Origin: Actinomadura macra NBRC 14102
GTDB lineage: Bacteria > Actinomycetota > Actinomycetes > Streptosporangiales > Streptosporangiaceae
Direction of reading: 5' to 3'
Length of the DNA stretch: 64,000 nucleotides
NCBI RefSeq assembly: GCF_001552215.1
Contig: NZ_BCQT01000015.1
Span: 124,001 to 188,000 of the forward strand
Shown: in pieces, positions 33,748 through 42,108 of the stretch
Layout: each line of letters begins with the position of its first letter
Numbering within the stretch: the first letter of the stretch is position 1
Notes under the pieces: model-generated
Database searches by the model: none
What the model saw: only the letters and a program-made list of their open reading frames with translations
Told to the model about the DNA's origin: nothing
Translations under genes and position numbers: made by a program

Positions 33748-35709
33748 CTAGGGATGAGTGCCGTTGACGGGCAACCGAGCCCGGACCGAAGTACCGCCCT
33801 TGGGGCCGGGCCCGACCGTGCAGGAACCGCCCAGCTCGGCTGCGCGCTCGCGCATGGAGGACATGCCGATGCCGGAGCGCACCCGTGGAGGAAGCCCCAC
33901 ACCGTCGTCATCGACAGTGACATGCAAGTCACCGTTCAGATACAGGTACACCTCCGCGCAGTCGGCGTTCGCGTGCCTGTGCACGTTGGTGAGCGCCTCC
34001 TGCACGATCCGGTACGCGGCGACCTCCGCGGCGGCGGGCAGCCGCTCCAGGTCTCCTTCGACATGGACGTCCACCTTCGGGCCGTCCCCTGTCGCGACGA
34101 CACCGCCGAGAGCCTGGATCGCCCCGGCGAGACCCAGGTCGTCCAGGGCCGGAGGACGCAACCCGTACACCAGGTCGCGGATGTCGCCGATGGTGCGTCC
34201 CATCGTCGCCCGCAGGTTCTCCAGCAGCGCGTCCACGGACCCGGGGTCGGTCTTCAGCGTGATGCGCGCCGCGTCCACCGTCATGGCGAGGCTGGCGAGC
34301 GTGGGACCGAGCCCGTCGTGCAGGTCACGGCGCAGGCGGCGCCGTTCTTCCTCACGGGTGCGCAGGATGCGCTCCCGTGAGCGCTGCACGTCCGCCGCCA
34401 GCCGCGCCGCGTTCGCCAGTTCGGCCAGGTTGCGCGCCAGGATCCCGGACAACCGCGCGTCGGGCGGACGGGCGACGCCGAACAGCAGCCGTCCCACCGG
34501 CTCGCCGTGCCACACCAGCGGGATGAGCTGGGGACGGTCGCCGAGCTCGCCGTCCTCGGCGGAGATCGTCCGGCCGTCGCGGTCCAGCACCTCGATCAGG
34601 ACACCGGTGGCGTGCAGCGCCGAGCGCGCGACCTCGGCCGCGACCGCGAGCGCGGCTCCCGGGTCCGCGGCGGTCTGCAGCCGCCGGTTGAGCCGGTCGG
34701 CGATCCGGTACGGGTCGCGCTCGCCGTGGATCAGCCCGTCCACCGCGCGCTGGAGCCGCCGCCGGACCGGTTCGAACACCGCGCCCGCCGCGATCGCGCC
34801 GGCGAGACCCGCGAGGGTGCCGCGGCCGTGCGCCAGCAGGCTCGCGGCGCCGACCAGGGCGAAGTACACGCCGGTGATCACCACGACGAGTCCGGCGTAC
34901 ACCAGGGTCCGGCTGACCACCAGGTCGATGTCGTACAGCCGGTAACGGGTGATCGCGATGGCGATGCAGATCGGGACGGCCGCGATCGTGACGTTGCGCA
35001 GCGGGTCGCCGATCGGGCTGTTCTCGCCCACGTAAATGATCGTCTGCGCGAGCACGCCCGGGTAGACGACCCACGCGATCTGCCGCCGGACGTCGGGAGG
35101 CGACCGGATGAACCGCACGACGATCGACGCCAGCCCGCCCACCAGCGTGGCGATGATGAGCGCGCTGATCGGCAGGGGGATCTCCTGGAAGGGGTAGACC
35201 GACACCCCGTTGTGGAAGCGCCGCGCGTCGGGGTCGACCGTCAGGTGCGCGCAGACGACGATGGGCACCAGCAGGGCCATGACCAGCACGGGCCGGTACC
35301 AGCGCGACACGAGCCGCCCGTCCGGGAAGATCAGCGGCAGGACGAGCGTGAGCGCGAACGTGTCGATCGCCCACAGCCACGTTCCGAGCCACGTGAGGAA
35401 GCCCGCCCCGGCCCAGCCGTGCAGCTCGAACCACGGTCCGAGGTTGAGCGCCAGGATGTACAGGGCCGCGCAGAAGCCGGACCCGACCATGAGCCAGCCG
35501 ACCCTCAGCCCCGGCCGGTGCCGCAAGAGGGTCGCGGCCACAGGCGTCCAGAAAAGCGCGATCACGATCTCGGGATGCCACCAGACGACCCGGCGGTCCT
35601 CCGGAAGCCAGGCACCCAGGATCAGCGATCCGGCGACGGTGAGGACCGCCGCCAGGGCAAGCAGGACCGCCGCGCGTCCCGCCCCCCGGTCGTGTTCCAC
35701 CGTCTGCAT
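33748..35709 (-). CDS. Membrane sensor histidine kinase (HisKA_3/NarX type), orphan
   Basis: Two-component sensor of 653 residues. The first half holds about eight or more hydrophobic segments, followed by a GAF-like linker (about 345-440), the dimerisation box with the phospho-acceptor histidine (RRDLHDGLGPTLASL) and an HATPase_c domain (YRIVQEALTNVHRHA, then DDGVGLPP and GIGMSSMRERA). This is the LiaS/NarX/DesK class, which normally signals to a NarL-type response regulator. None lies next to it: neighbours are dapF and a TetR gene. I chose the ATG at 35709 because GGAG lies eight bases upstream; a GTG at 35718 directly abuts that site. Confidence 0.9.
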   Translation of the reverse strand: MQTVEHDRGAGRAAVLLALAAVLTVAGSLILGAWLPEDRRVVWWHPEIVIALFWTPVAATLLRHRPGLRVGWLMVGSGFCAALYILALNLGPWFELHGWAGAGFLTWLGTWLWAIDTFALTLVLPLIFPDGRLVSRWYRPVLVMALLVPIVVCAHLTVDPDARRFHNGVSVYPFQEIPLPISALIIATLVGGLASIVVRFIRSPPDVRRQIAWVVYPGVLAQTIIYVGENSPIGDPLRNVTIAAVPICIAIAITRYRLYDIDLVVSRTLVYAGLVVVITGVYFALVGAASLLAHGRGTLAGLAGAIAAGAVFEPVRRRLQRAVDGLIHGERDPYRIADRLNRRLQTAADPGAALAVAAEVARSALHATGVLIEVLDRDGRTISAEDGELGDRPQLIPLVWHGEPVGRLLFGVARPPDARLSGILARNLAELANAARLAADVQRSRERILRTREEERRRLRRDLHDGLGPTLASLAMTVDAARITLKTDPGSVDALLENLRATMGRTIGDIRDLVYGLRPPALDDLGLAGAIQALGGVVATGDGPKVDVHVEGDLERLPAAAEVAAYRIVQEALTNVHRHANADCAEVYLYLNGDLHVTVDDDGVGLPPRVRSGIGMSSMRERAAELGGSCTVGPGPKGGTSVRARLPVNGTHP

Positions 35710-36205
35710 CGTCGCCACTCCTGAACCAAAAGTAATGGAATGTTAAAACGTCCTGCTCCCTGTCCTGGAGTTCTAGGGGCGTCCGCCTCAGGACATCGGG
35801 ACCCCCTGCTGCGGAAACTGTCTTCGTCGCGGCCTGTGGGCGCGTGCCGCGATGGTAACCATGGGAACCGGCTGATGGCACCAAAGGCGCAGGCCAGCGG
35901 CAGTGGGCGAGGAGCGGCCCGGCGTTCTGCGCGGTGCCGTCCACCGGGATCCGGCCGAGCGGCGTGGGCGGCGTCTCCCGAGCTCAAACAGGGGCGGGTT
36001 CGGAGCACCGCCGGCGCCGGCCGGGCAGTCCACATCGGACAGAACGCTTGATTTAACACTGAATGTGGCACCGGACATCGCAACGGACATGGGCATACCT
36101 CTACGGTGAACGACACAGTCAAGCCGTAGGACGCACATCTAGGCCGTGACGAGCACAGCGATCACAGGAGACGCTTCAGTAACTCTTGTTCGATTTTCAG
36201 TGTGC
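35710..36205. other. Gene-free stretch between kinase and TetR genes
   Basis: 496 bp upstream of the kinase start and downstream of tetR. Short open frames exist on both strands but none has a ribosome site, recognisable motifs or consistent codon use. AT-rich patches at 35730-35755 (upstream of the kinase, including TTAACATTCC on its strand) and 36045-36070 may be promoters. It could hold a degraded gene, but I see no remnant I can name. Confidence 0.3.
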
Positions 36206-36823
36206 CTAGGGGCTGGCCAGAAGAGTGAGCATGCTGTCGCGTGCCAGCGTCCGTACCCCGCGCCGGAGCTCGTCTGGGGTGACGTCTTCGAGGATGAGCC
36301 GCTGGAGGACGAACCCGGGCATGAGACCGAAGATCGTCTTGCCTGCGGCCTCGACGTCCGTCTCGGGGGGCAGTAGCCCCGCCTCCACATGGCGCCGCAC
36401 ATAGCGCATCCACGTTTCCCGCAGTGCCCGGATGTTGTCTCGGACGTAGCGGCCCAGTTCGGCGTCGTGCATGGTCAATCCCCACGCCTGGGGCGCGAGC
36501 CGGAGCGGGCCGTCCTCCCCGGAGAGGTTGACGATCTTGCTTGCGAGCTGTTCGACCATCTCGTCCAGCGGGGGGAGCGGGTCGCGCTCCGCGAGGTCGA
36601 CGAAGAACGTCTGGAGGTCGCCGATCACGGTGGACATGACGGCTTCGATGATCTCGTTCTTGCTCTTGAAATAGCGGTAGACGGCACCGGCCGAGAGCCC
36701 GGACTCGGCGAAGACGTCCTGCATGGACGTCTCGTGGATGCCCTTGCGGATGAAACAGGTGCGGGCGGCGTCCATGATCTGGCGGCGGCGCCGCTCCAGG
36801 TGCTCCGGGCTGACTCGCGGCAT
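36206..36823 (-). CDS. TetR-family transcriptional repressor
   Basis: Repressor of 205 residues. The N-terminal helix-turn-helix is complete: RRRQIMDAARTCFIRKGIHETSMQDVFAESGLSAGAVYRYFKSK, from residue about 11 to 54 (shown in part). The C-terminal ligand domain is divergent. The start ATG at 36823 has no Shine-Dalgarno and lies a few bases after a well-formed promoter, so the mRNA is probably leaderless. Divergent from a membrane protein gene; paired sites in the intergenic region are its likely operators. Confidence 0.9.
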   Translation of the reverse strand: MPRVSPEHLERRRRQIMDAARTCFIRKGIHETSMQDVFAESGLSAGAVYRYFKSKNEIIEAVMSTVIGDLQTFFVDLAERDPLPPLDEMVEQLASKIVNLSGEDGPLRLAPQAWGLTMHDAELGRYVRDNIRALRETWMRYVRRHVEAGLLPPETDVEAAGKTIFGLMPGFVLQRLILEDVTPDELRRGVRTLARDSMLTLLASP

Positions 36824-36829
36824 GGAGTC

Positions 36830-36858
36830 AACATAAAACGAACATCCGTTCTTGACAA
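36830..36858 (-). promoter_or_regulatory. tetR promoter with operator in its spacer
   Basis: On the minus strand TTGTCA (36858-36853) and TATGTT (36835-36830) are separated by exactly 17 bases. Transcription would begin within about six bases of the tetR ATG. The spacer contains the palindrome GAAC-ATCC-GTTC, giving a direct route to autorepression. Confidence 0.65.
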
Positions 36859-36909
36859 GTCTCGACATCGGTGCGAGCCTGGAGATCTAAAGAGAACGAA
36901 CATTCGCTT
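36838..36909. promoter_or_regulatory. Two candidate TetR operators in the divergent region
   Basis: ACGAACATCCG (36838-36848) and ACGAACATTCG (36896-36906) are near-identical 11-mers 58 bp apart, one beside each divergent gene. Each includes a dyad (GAAC...GTTC in the first, CGAA..TTCG in the second). The symmetric placement suggests that the TetR protein controls both its own gene and the membrane protein. Confidence 0.55.
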
Positions 36910-36924
36910 TAATTGGAGGCGGCC

Positions 36925-37941
36925 GTGCAGCCCTCCCTCGCCAAGCGTGCCCTCGGTGTCGCCGCGGGCGCGGCACTCCTACAGCTCGTCATGATCATCG
37001 CGTTCGCGTGGCCCTCGGCCCGCCTCGCCCCGCGCGACGTGCCGATCGTCGTGACCGGCCCCCAGGCCGCCGCGGTCGCCGATCGTCTCGGCCGCGCGCA
37101 GCCCGGCGCCTTCGCCATCGAGACACGACGGGACGAGGCGGCCGCGCGCGCGGCGCTCACCGACCGCAAGGCCTACGGCGCCATCGTCACGACTCCGTCC
37201 GGCCCTCGGGTTCTCACCGCGTCCGGGGCCTCCCCCATGATCGCGCAGCAACTCGGACAGCTCGTCCAGAAGATGGCACAAGAGCAAGGCGCGGTGGCTC
37301 AAGGCACCCAGGCCCGCTCGGCCCAGAGCCAGGCGCCGGCCGTCCAGGACGTGGTCGCCGCGGATCCGGACGACCCGCGCGGCGCCGGGTTCGGCGCTCT
37401 CGTCCTCCCGCTGATCATGTCCGGTATCGCCGCGTCCGTGCTGCTGACATTCGCGATCTCCGCGCCCGCGTGGCGCGCCGCCGGAGTGGTCGTGTTCGCG
37501 TTGCTCGGCGGCTTCGGCGCGGCCGGCATCGCCCAGGGCTGGCTGTCGCTGCTACCCGGCTCCTACCTCACGCTTGCCGGGGTCATGTCGCTGTCCATCC
37601 TGGCGGTGGCCGGCACGGTCGCGGGGCTCGCTGCGGCCATGGGACGCGCGGGCCTCGGCGTCGGCGCACTGCTGCTGCTGTTCCTCGGCAACCCCCTGTC
37701 GGCCGCCTCGTCGGCCCCCGAACTGCTGCCGCAGCCGTGGGGCGCCCTCGGACAGTTCCTCCCGCCCGGCGCCGCGGTCACCCTGCTCCGCTCCATGGCG
37801 TTCTTCGACGGCGCTGGGGCGGCCAGGGCGCTGACCGTCCTCATGGCCTGGGCCGCTGCGGGACTTGCCCTGCTGGTCGTCGGCGAGCTGCGTGTTCGCG
37901 GCAAGGAGGAGCCCGTCGAACGGGAGCCCGCCCTCGCCTGA
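36925..37941 (+). CDS. Integral membrane protein, TetR-linked (DUF3533/ABC-2-like topology)
   Basis: Membrane protein of 338 residues: one N-terminal transmembrane helix (about 8-30), an extracytoplasmic domain (about 35-150) with a Gln/Ala-rich stretch, then five or six further helices (150-325) and a charged tail. This one-plus-many layout resembles YhgE/Pip or DUF3533 ABC-2-type exporters, but I do not recognise a specific family. The GTG start has GGAGG five bases upstream. No ATPase is encoded nearby. Divergence from a TetR repressor with shared operators argues for a role in efflux or envelope stress. Confidence 0.75.
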   Translation: MQPSLAKRALGVAAGAALLQLVMIIAFAWPSARLAPRDVPIVVTGPQAAAVADRLGRAQPGAFAIETRRDEAAARAALTDRKAYGAIVTTPSGPRVLTASGASPMIAQQLGQLVQKMAQEQGAVAQGTQARSAQSQAPAVQDVVAADPDDPRGAGFGALVLPLIMSGIAASVLLTFAISAPAWRAAGVVVFALLGGFGAAGIAQGWLSLLPGSYLTLAGVMSLSILAVAGTVAGLAAAMGRAGLGVGALLLLFLGNPLSAASSAPELLPQPWGALGQFLPPGAAVTLLRSMAFFDGAGAARALTVLMAWAAAGLALLVVGELRVRGKEEPVEREPALA

Positions 37942-38180
37942 AACCGTCCGTGCTGAACCCTTCTCGCGCGGACCACGTATCAGGGACCGGACCGCGCCAC
38001 GCGGACTGAACCGCACACTGCGGATGTGGCGGACCGGCCTGCCTTCCCAGGCCGGCCCGCCACTGTTCGCTTTCCCCCGAAGTCCCTCCCCCCGAATGGG
38101 GTGCGCCCCGGCGTTTCTTCGCGCCGACAGTGATCGGCCAGTAGCATTCTGTGACTGGAATCACGGCCGGGAGGGGGGAC

Positions 38181-39182
38181 ATGGCGGCGTTCCTGCTGCG
38201 CCGGCTGGCGAACTACGCCGTGCTGGTCGTGCTCGCGGCGAGCCTCGCCTACCTGCTCGCCGCCGCCGCGCTCAGGCCGCGCGCCAACTACGAGGACCGC
38301 GCGCCCCGTCCTCCCGAGGCCGTCGTCGACGCCCAGCTCACCCGGTACAACCTCAACGACCGCACGCCCTTGGCCGAGCGCTACGTCACCTGGGTCTCGG
38401 GCCTCGCCCACGGCGACTTTGGACGCACCTGGCAGGGCGACTCCGTCAACGAGGAACTGTGGCGCCGGGTCGGCGTCAGCCTGCGGCTGTTGTCCCTCGG
38501 AGCCGTCCTGGGCAGTCTGCTCGGTGTCCTGGTCGGCGCCTACGCGGCCGTCAGGCGCGGCCATACGGCCGACCGGTTCATCACCCTTCTCTCCTACCTC
38601 CTGTTGGCCGTGCCCGTGTTCGTACTGGCGGTGCTCTTGCAGATCGTCGCGAGCACGATCAATGACGCGACCGGCGTGCACGCCTTCGAGTGGGTCGGCG
38701 AATCCACCCCCGGCGCGTCGGAGGGGCCGTTCGGCGCGCTGGGCGGCCTCGGCGACCGGGTACGTCACCTGCTGCTGCCCACCGCCACGATCGCGCTGGG
38801 CCAACTCGCCCTCTACAGCCGCTACCAGCGCAGCATGATGCTGGACGTCCTGCACGCCGATTTCGTGCGCACCGCCCGGGCCAAGGGGCTGCGGCGACGC
38901 GACGCCCTCCTGCGGCACGGCCTGCGCACGGCACTGATCCCGATGACCACCTACTTCGCCTACACGTCCGGACTGCTGCTCCTCGGCGGCATGTTCACCG
39001 AGAAGATCTTCGGCTGGCACGGGACGGGGGAGTGGCTGGTCGACTCCATCACCCGGGGCGACGTCAACGTGGTCGCGGCCGTCAACTGCCTCGCCGCGGT
39101 CGCGGTGCTGTTGGCCGGGCTGGCCTCGGACGTGATGTACGGAATCCTCGATCCCCGCGTCCGGACAGGGCCGGCGACGTGA
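38181..39182 (+). CDS. Peptide/nickel-type ABC permease (DppB/OppB)
   Basis: First inner-membrane permease of an oligopeptide-type importer, 333 residues. It starts AAFLLRRLANYAVLVVLAAS, the conserved OppB opening, and includes the loop DFVRTARAKGLRRRDALLRHGLRTALIP (shown by its key residues RTARAKGL), the ATPase-docking motif. GGAGGGGGG precedes the ATG. It is the first of four genes joined by GTGA overlaps: permease B, permease C, fused ATPases and the binding protein. Confidence 0.93.
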   Translation: MAAFLLRRLANYAVLVVLAASLAYLLAAAALRPRANYEDRAPRPPEAVVDAQLTRYNLNDRTPLAERYVTWVSGLAHGDFGRTWQGDSVNEELWRRVGVSLRLLSLGAVLGSLLGVLVGAYAAVRRGHTADRFITLLSYLLLAVPVFVLAVLLQIVASTINDATGVHAFEWVGESTPGASEGPFGALGGLGDRVRHLLLPTATIALGQLALYSRYQRSMMLDVLHADFVRTARAKGLRRRDALLRHGLRTALIPMTTYFAYTSGLLLLGGMFTEKIFGWHGTGEWLVDSITRGDVNVVAAVNCLAAVAVLLAGLASDVMYGILDPRVRTGPAT

Positions 39183-40042
39183 CGGCGACGCGCGCGCGAA
39201 GCCTGGCAGGTAGCACGCGACGCGTTGTGGGTAGCCGGCGTGCCCTGTGCGGGCTGATGTTGCTCGTCTTCCTGTTCGCGCTGGCCTTCGCCGGACCGCT
39301 TCTCTCGCCCTGGAGCTGGGACGAGACCGACTTCGCCGCGTTCCGTCAGGGACCGACCTCCCAGCACTGGTGCGGCACGACGCAGAGCGGCCGGGACGTG
39401 TTCGCCCTCACTCTGCGCGGGACGCAGAAGTCCCTGCTGATCGGCTTGTGCGTCGCGATCGTCTCGACCGGGCTCGCCGCCGTGGTCGGCACCGTCGCCG
39501 GGTTCGCGGGCGGCTGGCCCGACCGCGCCCTGATGTGGGGAGTCGACCTGCTGCTGGTGCTGCCGTCCTTTCTCGTCCTCGCCGTCCTGGCGCCGCGGCT
39601 GGGCGGGAGCTGGCCGGTGCTGGTGCCGCTGCTGGCCGCGTTCCTCTGGATGGTCACCGCCCGGGTCGTACGGGCGATGACGATCTCGCTTCGGGAGCGC
39701 GAGTACGTCCTGGCGGCCCGGTTCCTCGGCGTGGGCGCGCCGCGGACCATCGTCCGGCACATCCTGCCGCAGCTGGCGTCCCTGCTGGTCGTGGACGCGA
39801 GCCTGAACGTCAGCGTCGCGATCATCGCCGAGAGCGGGCTGTCCTACCTCGGGTTCGGGGTACGGCCCCCCGACGTCTCGCTCGGCACCGTCATCGCCGA
39901 CGGGCGGAGCACCGCGACCACCTACCCCTGGCCTTTCGGGTTCGCCGCCGGGCTGCTCGTCCTCATCGTCCTGGCCGTGAACCTGCTGGGGGACGGTCTA
40001 CGCGACGTCCTCGACCCCGAGTCCGGGAGAGGTCGGTGGTGA
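39179..40042 (+). CDS. Peptide/nickel-type ABC permease (DppC/OppC)
   Basis: Second permease, 287 residues, starting at a GTG that overlaps the previous stop by GTGA. The segment TSQHWCGTTQSGRDVFALTL is the OppC marker (usual form HPLGTDxxGRDVxSR) and REYVLAARFLGVGAPRTIVRHILPQ is the docking loop. Six membrane segments are visible. It ends in a further GTGA overlap with the ATPase gene. Confidence 0.93.
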   Translation: MTATRARSLAGSTRRVVGSRRALCGLMLLVFLFALAFAGPLLSPWSWDETDFAAFRQGPTSQHWCGTTQSGRDVFALTLRGTQKSLLIGLCVAIVSTGLAAVVGTVAGFAGGWPDRALMWGVDLLLVLPSFLVLAVLAPRLGGSWPVLVPLLAAFLWMVTARVVRAMTISLREREYVLAARFLGVGAPRTIVRHILPQLASLLVVDASLNVSVAIIAESGLSYLGFGVRPPDVSLGTVIADGRSTATTYPWPFGFAAGLLVLIVLAVNLLGDGLRDVLDPESGRGRW

Positions 40043-42108
40043 ACGTCCTGGAAGTCACCGGCCTGCACGTCGGCTACGCGCCGGACGTGCACGCCGTGCG
40101 CGGTGTGTGCTTGACCGTCAGGGAGGGCGAAGTGCTCGGGATCGTCGGGGAGTCGGGTTCGGGCAAGACCGCCCTCGCCCTCGCCGTCATGGGGCTGCTT
40201 CCTCCAGGTGCCGCGGCAACGGGATCGGTGAGGCTGCGTGGCTCCGAGTTGCTGGGGCGGTCGGACGCCGAGCTGTCACGGATGCGTGGCAGAGACCTGG
40301 CGATGGTGTTCCAGGACCCCCTGTCGGCGCTCACCCCCGTGTACCCGGTGGGTGACCAAATCGCCGAGACCATCCGCATCCATGCGGGTGCCACACGCTC
40401 GGCGGCGCGCGCGCGAGCCGTCGAGTTGCTCGACCTGGTCGGCATACCCGGCGCGTCTCGGCGGGCGCGGGCGTACCCCCACGAGTTCTCCGGCGGTATG
40501 CGGCAGCGCGTGATGATCGCCATGGCCATCGCCAACGACCCCGTCGCGATCGTCGCGGACGAGCCGACCACCGCGCTGGACGTCACGATCCAGGCGCAGG
40601 TCCTGGACGTGCTCGCGGTCGCCAAGCAGGCCACCGGCGCCGCGATCGTCCTCATCACCCACGACCTCGCCATGGTCGCCGGATTCGCCGACCGCGTCAT
40701 GGTGATGTACGCCGGACGCGCGGTCGAGTCCGGACCCGTCGACGAGATCTACCGGCGCCCGCGCATGCCGTACACGATCGGGCTGCTCCAGTCCCTCCCG
40801 CGCATCGACGGCGCGGCAGGGACGGACACGGCGGGCGGCCCACCACGGAGGGCGCGAAAGGCGCCGATCGAGGGCGTGCCACCCGACGCCTCAGCGAGGC
40901 TCGACGGATGCCCGTTCCTGCCGCGCTGCCCCGTCGCGGCCGCGGAGTGCGCGCGCGGCGAGCCGGAGCCGGTCCCGGTCGGCCCCGCCGGGCACACGGC
41001 CGCCTGCGTCAACACGGCCGCGACCGCCGATCCGGCGGAGGTCTTCCCGGTCCTGGAGGCGGCAGATCCGCCGCCCGTGCGCAGGCCCCGGCAGGAGCGC
41101 CCCATCGTCCTGGAGGTGGACGGTCTCGTACGGCACCATCCGCTGTACCGGGGAACGCTTCTGCGGCGCCGTGCGGGCACGGTGCACGCTGTGGACGGCA
41201 TCGCTTTCGACGTCCGGGAGGGCGAGACGCTCGCCCTGGTCGGTGAGTCGGGCTGCGGCAAGACCACGGCGCTGATGGAGATCCTGCGGCTGTCGCGCCC
41301 GCAGCGCGGCCGCATCGCCGTCCTCGGCGAGGACACCTCCGCACTGCATCCCGCCCGGCGCAGGGCGCTGCGCCGCGACGTCCAGGTCGTGTTCCAGGAC
41401 CCGTTCACATCGCTGGACCCGCGGATGCGCGTCGCCGACATCCTCGCCGAGCCGCTGACCACGCACGGCCTCCCGGTCGGAGAGCGCGTCGAAGAACTGC
41501 TGGACCTCGTCGGTTTGGACCCCGTCCAGGCCGGGCGCTACCCGCACGGCCTCTCGGGTGGGCAGAGGCAACGCGTGGGCATCGCCAGGGCCCTTGCCTT
41601 GGAGCCGCGTCTGCTGCTCCTGGATGAGCCGGTCGCCTCCTTGGATGTTTCTGTGCAGGCCGGTGTCATGGACCTTTTCGAAGACCTGCGCGCCCGTCTT
41701 GGCCTGGCGTACCTGTTCGTCGCCCATGACCTTGCCGTCGTCCGGCGCATCGCCGACAGGGTCGCCGTCATGCACGTGGGGCGGATCGTGGAGATCGGAC
41801 CCGTGGACGACGTGTACGGCGAGCCCGCCCATCCGTACACGCGCGCGCTGCTTGACGCTGTCCCGCTGCCAGACCCGTTCCTGGAACGACGCCGCCGTCG
41901 TACGCCGCTGCAAGGGGAACCGCCCGATCCGACTGATCCGCCTGCCGGTTGCCGTTTCCGCTCACGCTGCTTTCGCTACACCACGCTGACGGCCGGTGAA
42001 AGCCGGCTGTGCGACGAGAGCGATCCGCAGACCCGGTCCGTGGATCTCGATCCTGAGCGGGTGGTTGCCTGCCATCATCCCCTCGTTGCTGTGAGGGCCG
42101 GACGGTGA
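40039..42108 (+). CDS. Fused double ABC ATPase (DppD-DppF type)
   Basis: Single 689-residue protein holding both ATPases of the importer. The first domain has Walker A GESGSGKT (about 36), the signature FSGGMRQR and Walker B IVADEPTTALD; the second has GESGCGKTT (about 405), LSGGQRQR and LLLLDEPVASLD. Each half ends in an oligo_HPY region with cysteines (CPFLPRCPVAAAEC and CRFRSRCFRY). The linker between them is Pro-rich. A GTG three bases earlier (40036) is an alternative start. The fusion enforces 1:1 pairing of the two ATPases; similar fusions occur in mycobacterial Dpp/Opp systems. Confidence 0.93.
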   Translation: MNVLEVTGLHVGYAPDVHAVRGVCLTVREGEVLGIVGESGSGKTALALAVMGLLPPGAAATGSVRLRGSELLGRSDAELSRMRGRDLAMVFQDPLSALTPVYPVGDQIAETIRIHAGATRSAARARAVELLDLVGIPGASRRARAYPHEFSGGMRQRVMIAMAIANDPVAIVADEPTTALDVTIQAQVLDVLAVAKQATGAAIVLITHDLAMVAGFADRVMVMYAGRAVESGPVDEIYRRPRMPYTIGLLQSLPRIDGAAGTDTAGGPPRRARKAPIEGVPPDASARLDGCPFLPRCPVAAAECARGEPEPVPVGPAGHTAACVNTAATADPAEVFPVLEAADPPPVRRPRQERPIVLEVDGLVRHHPLYRGTLLRRRAGTVHAVDGIAFDVREGETLALVGESGCGKTTALMEILRLSRPQRGRIAVLGEDTSALHPARRRALRRDVQVVFQDPFTSLDPRMRVADILAEPLTTHGLPVGERVEELLDLVGLDPVQAGRYPHGLSGGQRQRVGIARALALEPRLLLLDEPVASLDVSVQAGVMDLFEDLRARLGLAYLFVAHDLAVVRRIADRVAVMHVGRIVEIGPVDDVYGEPAHPYTRALLDAVPLPDPFLERRRRRTPLQGEPPDPTDPPAGCRFRSRCFRYTTLTAGESRLCDESDPQTRSVDLDPERVVACHHPLVAVRAGR

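Noticed and set aside
33547..34380. Plus-strand open frame entering the kinase gene
   Set aside because: No motifs, starts in a hairpin region, and is antisense to a well-supported histidine kinase.
39247..40038. Upstream extension of the fused ATPase through the second permease gene
   Set aside because: The frame is open but overlaps a clear permease; the GTGA overlap at 40039 gives the normal ATPase N-terminus.
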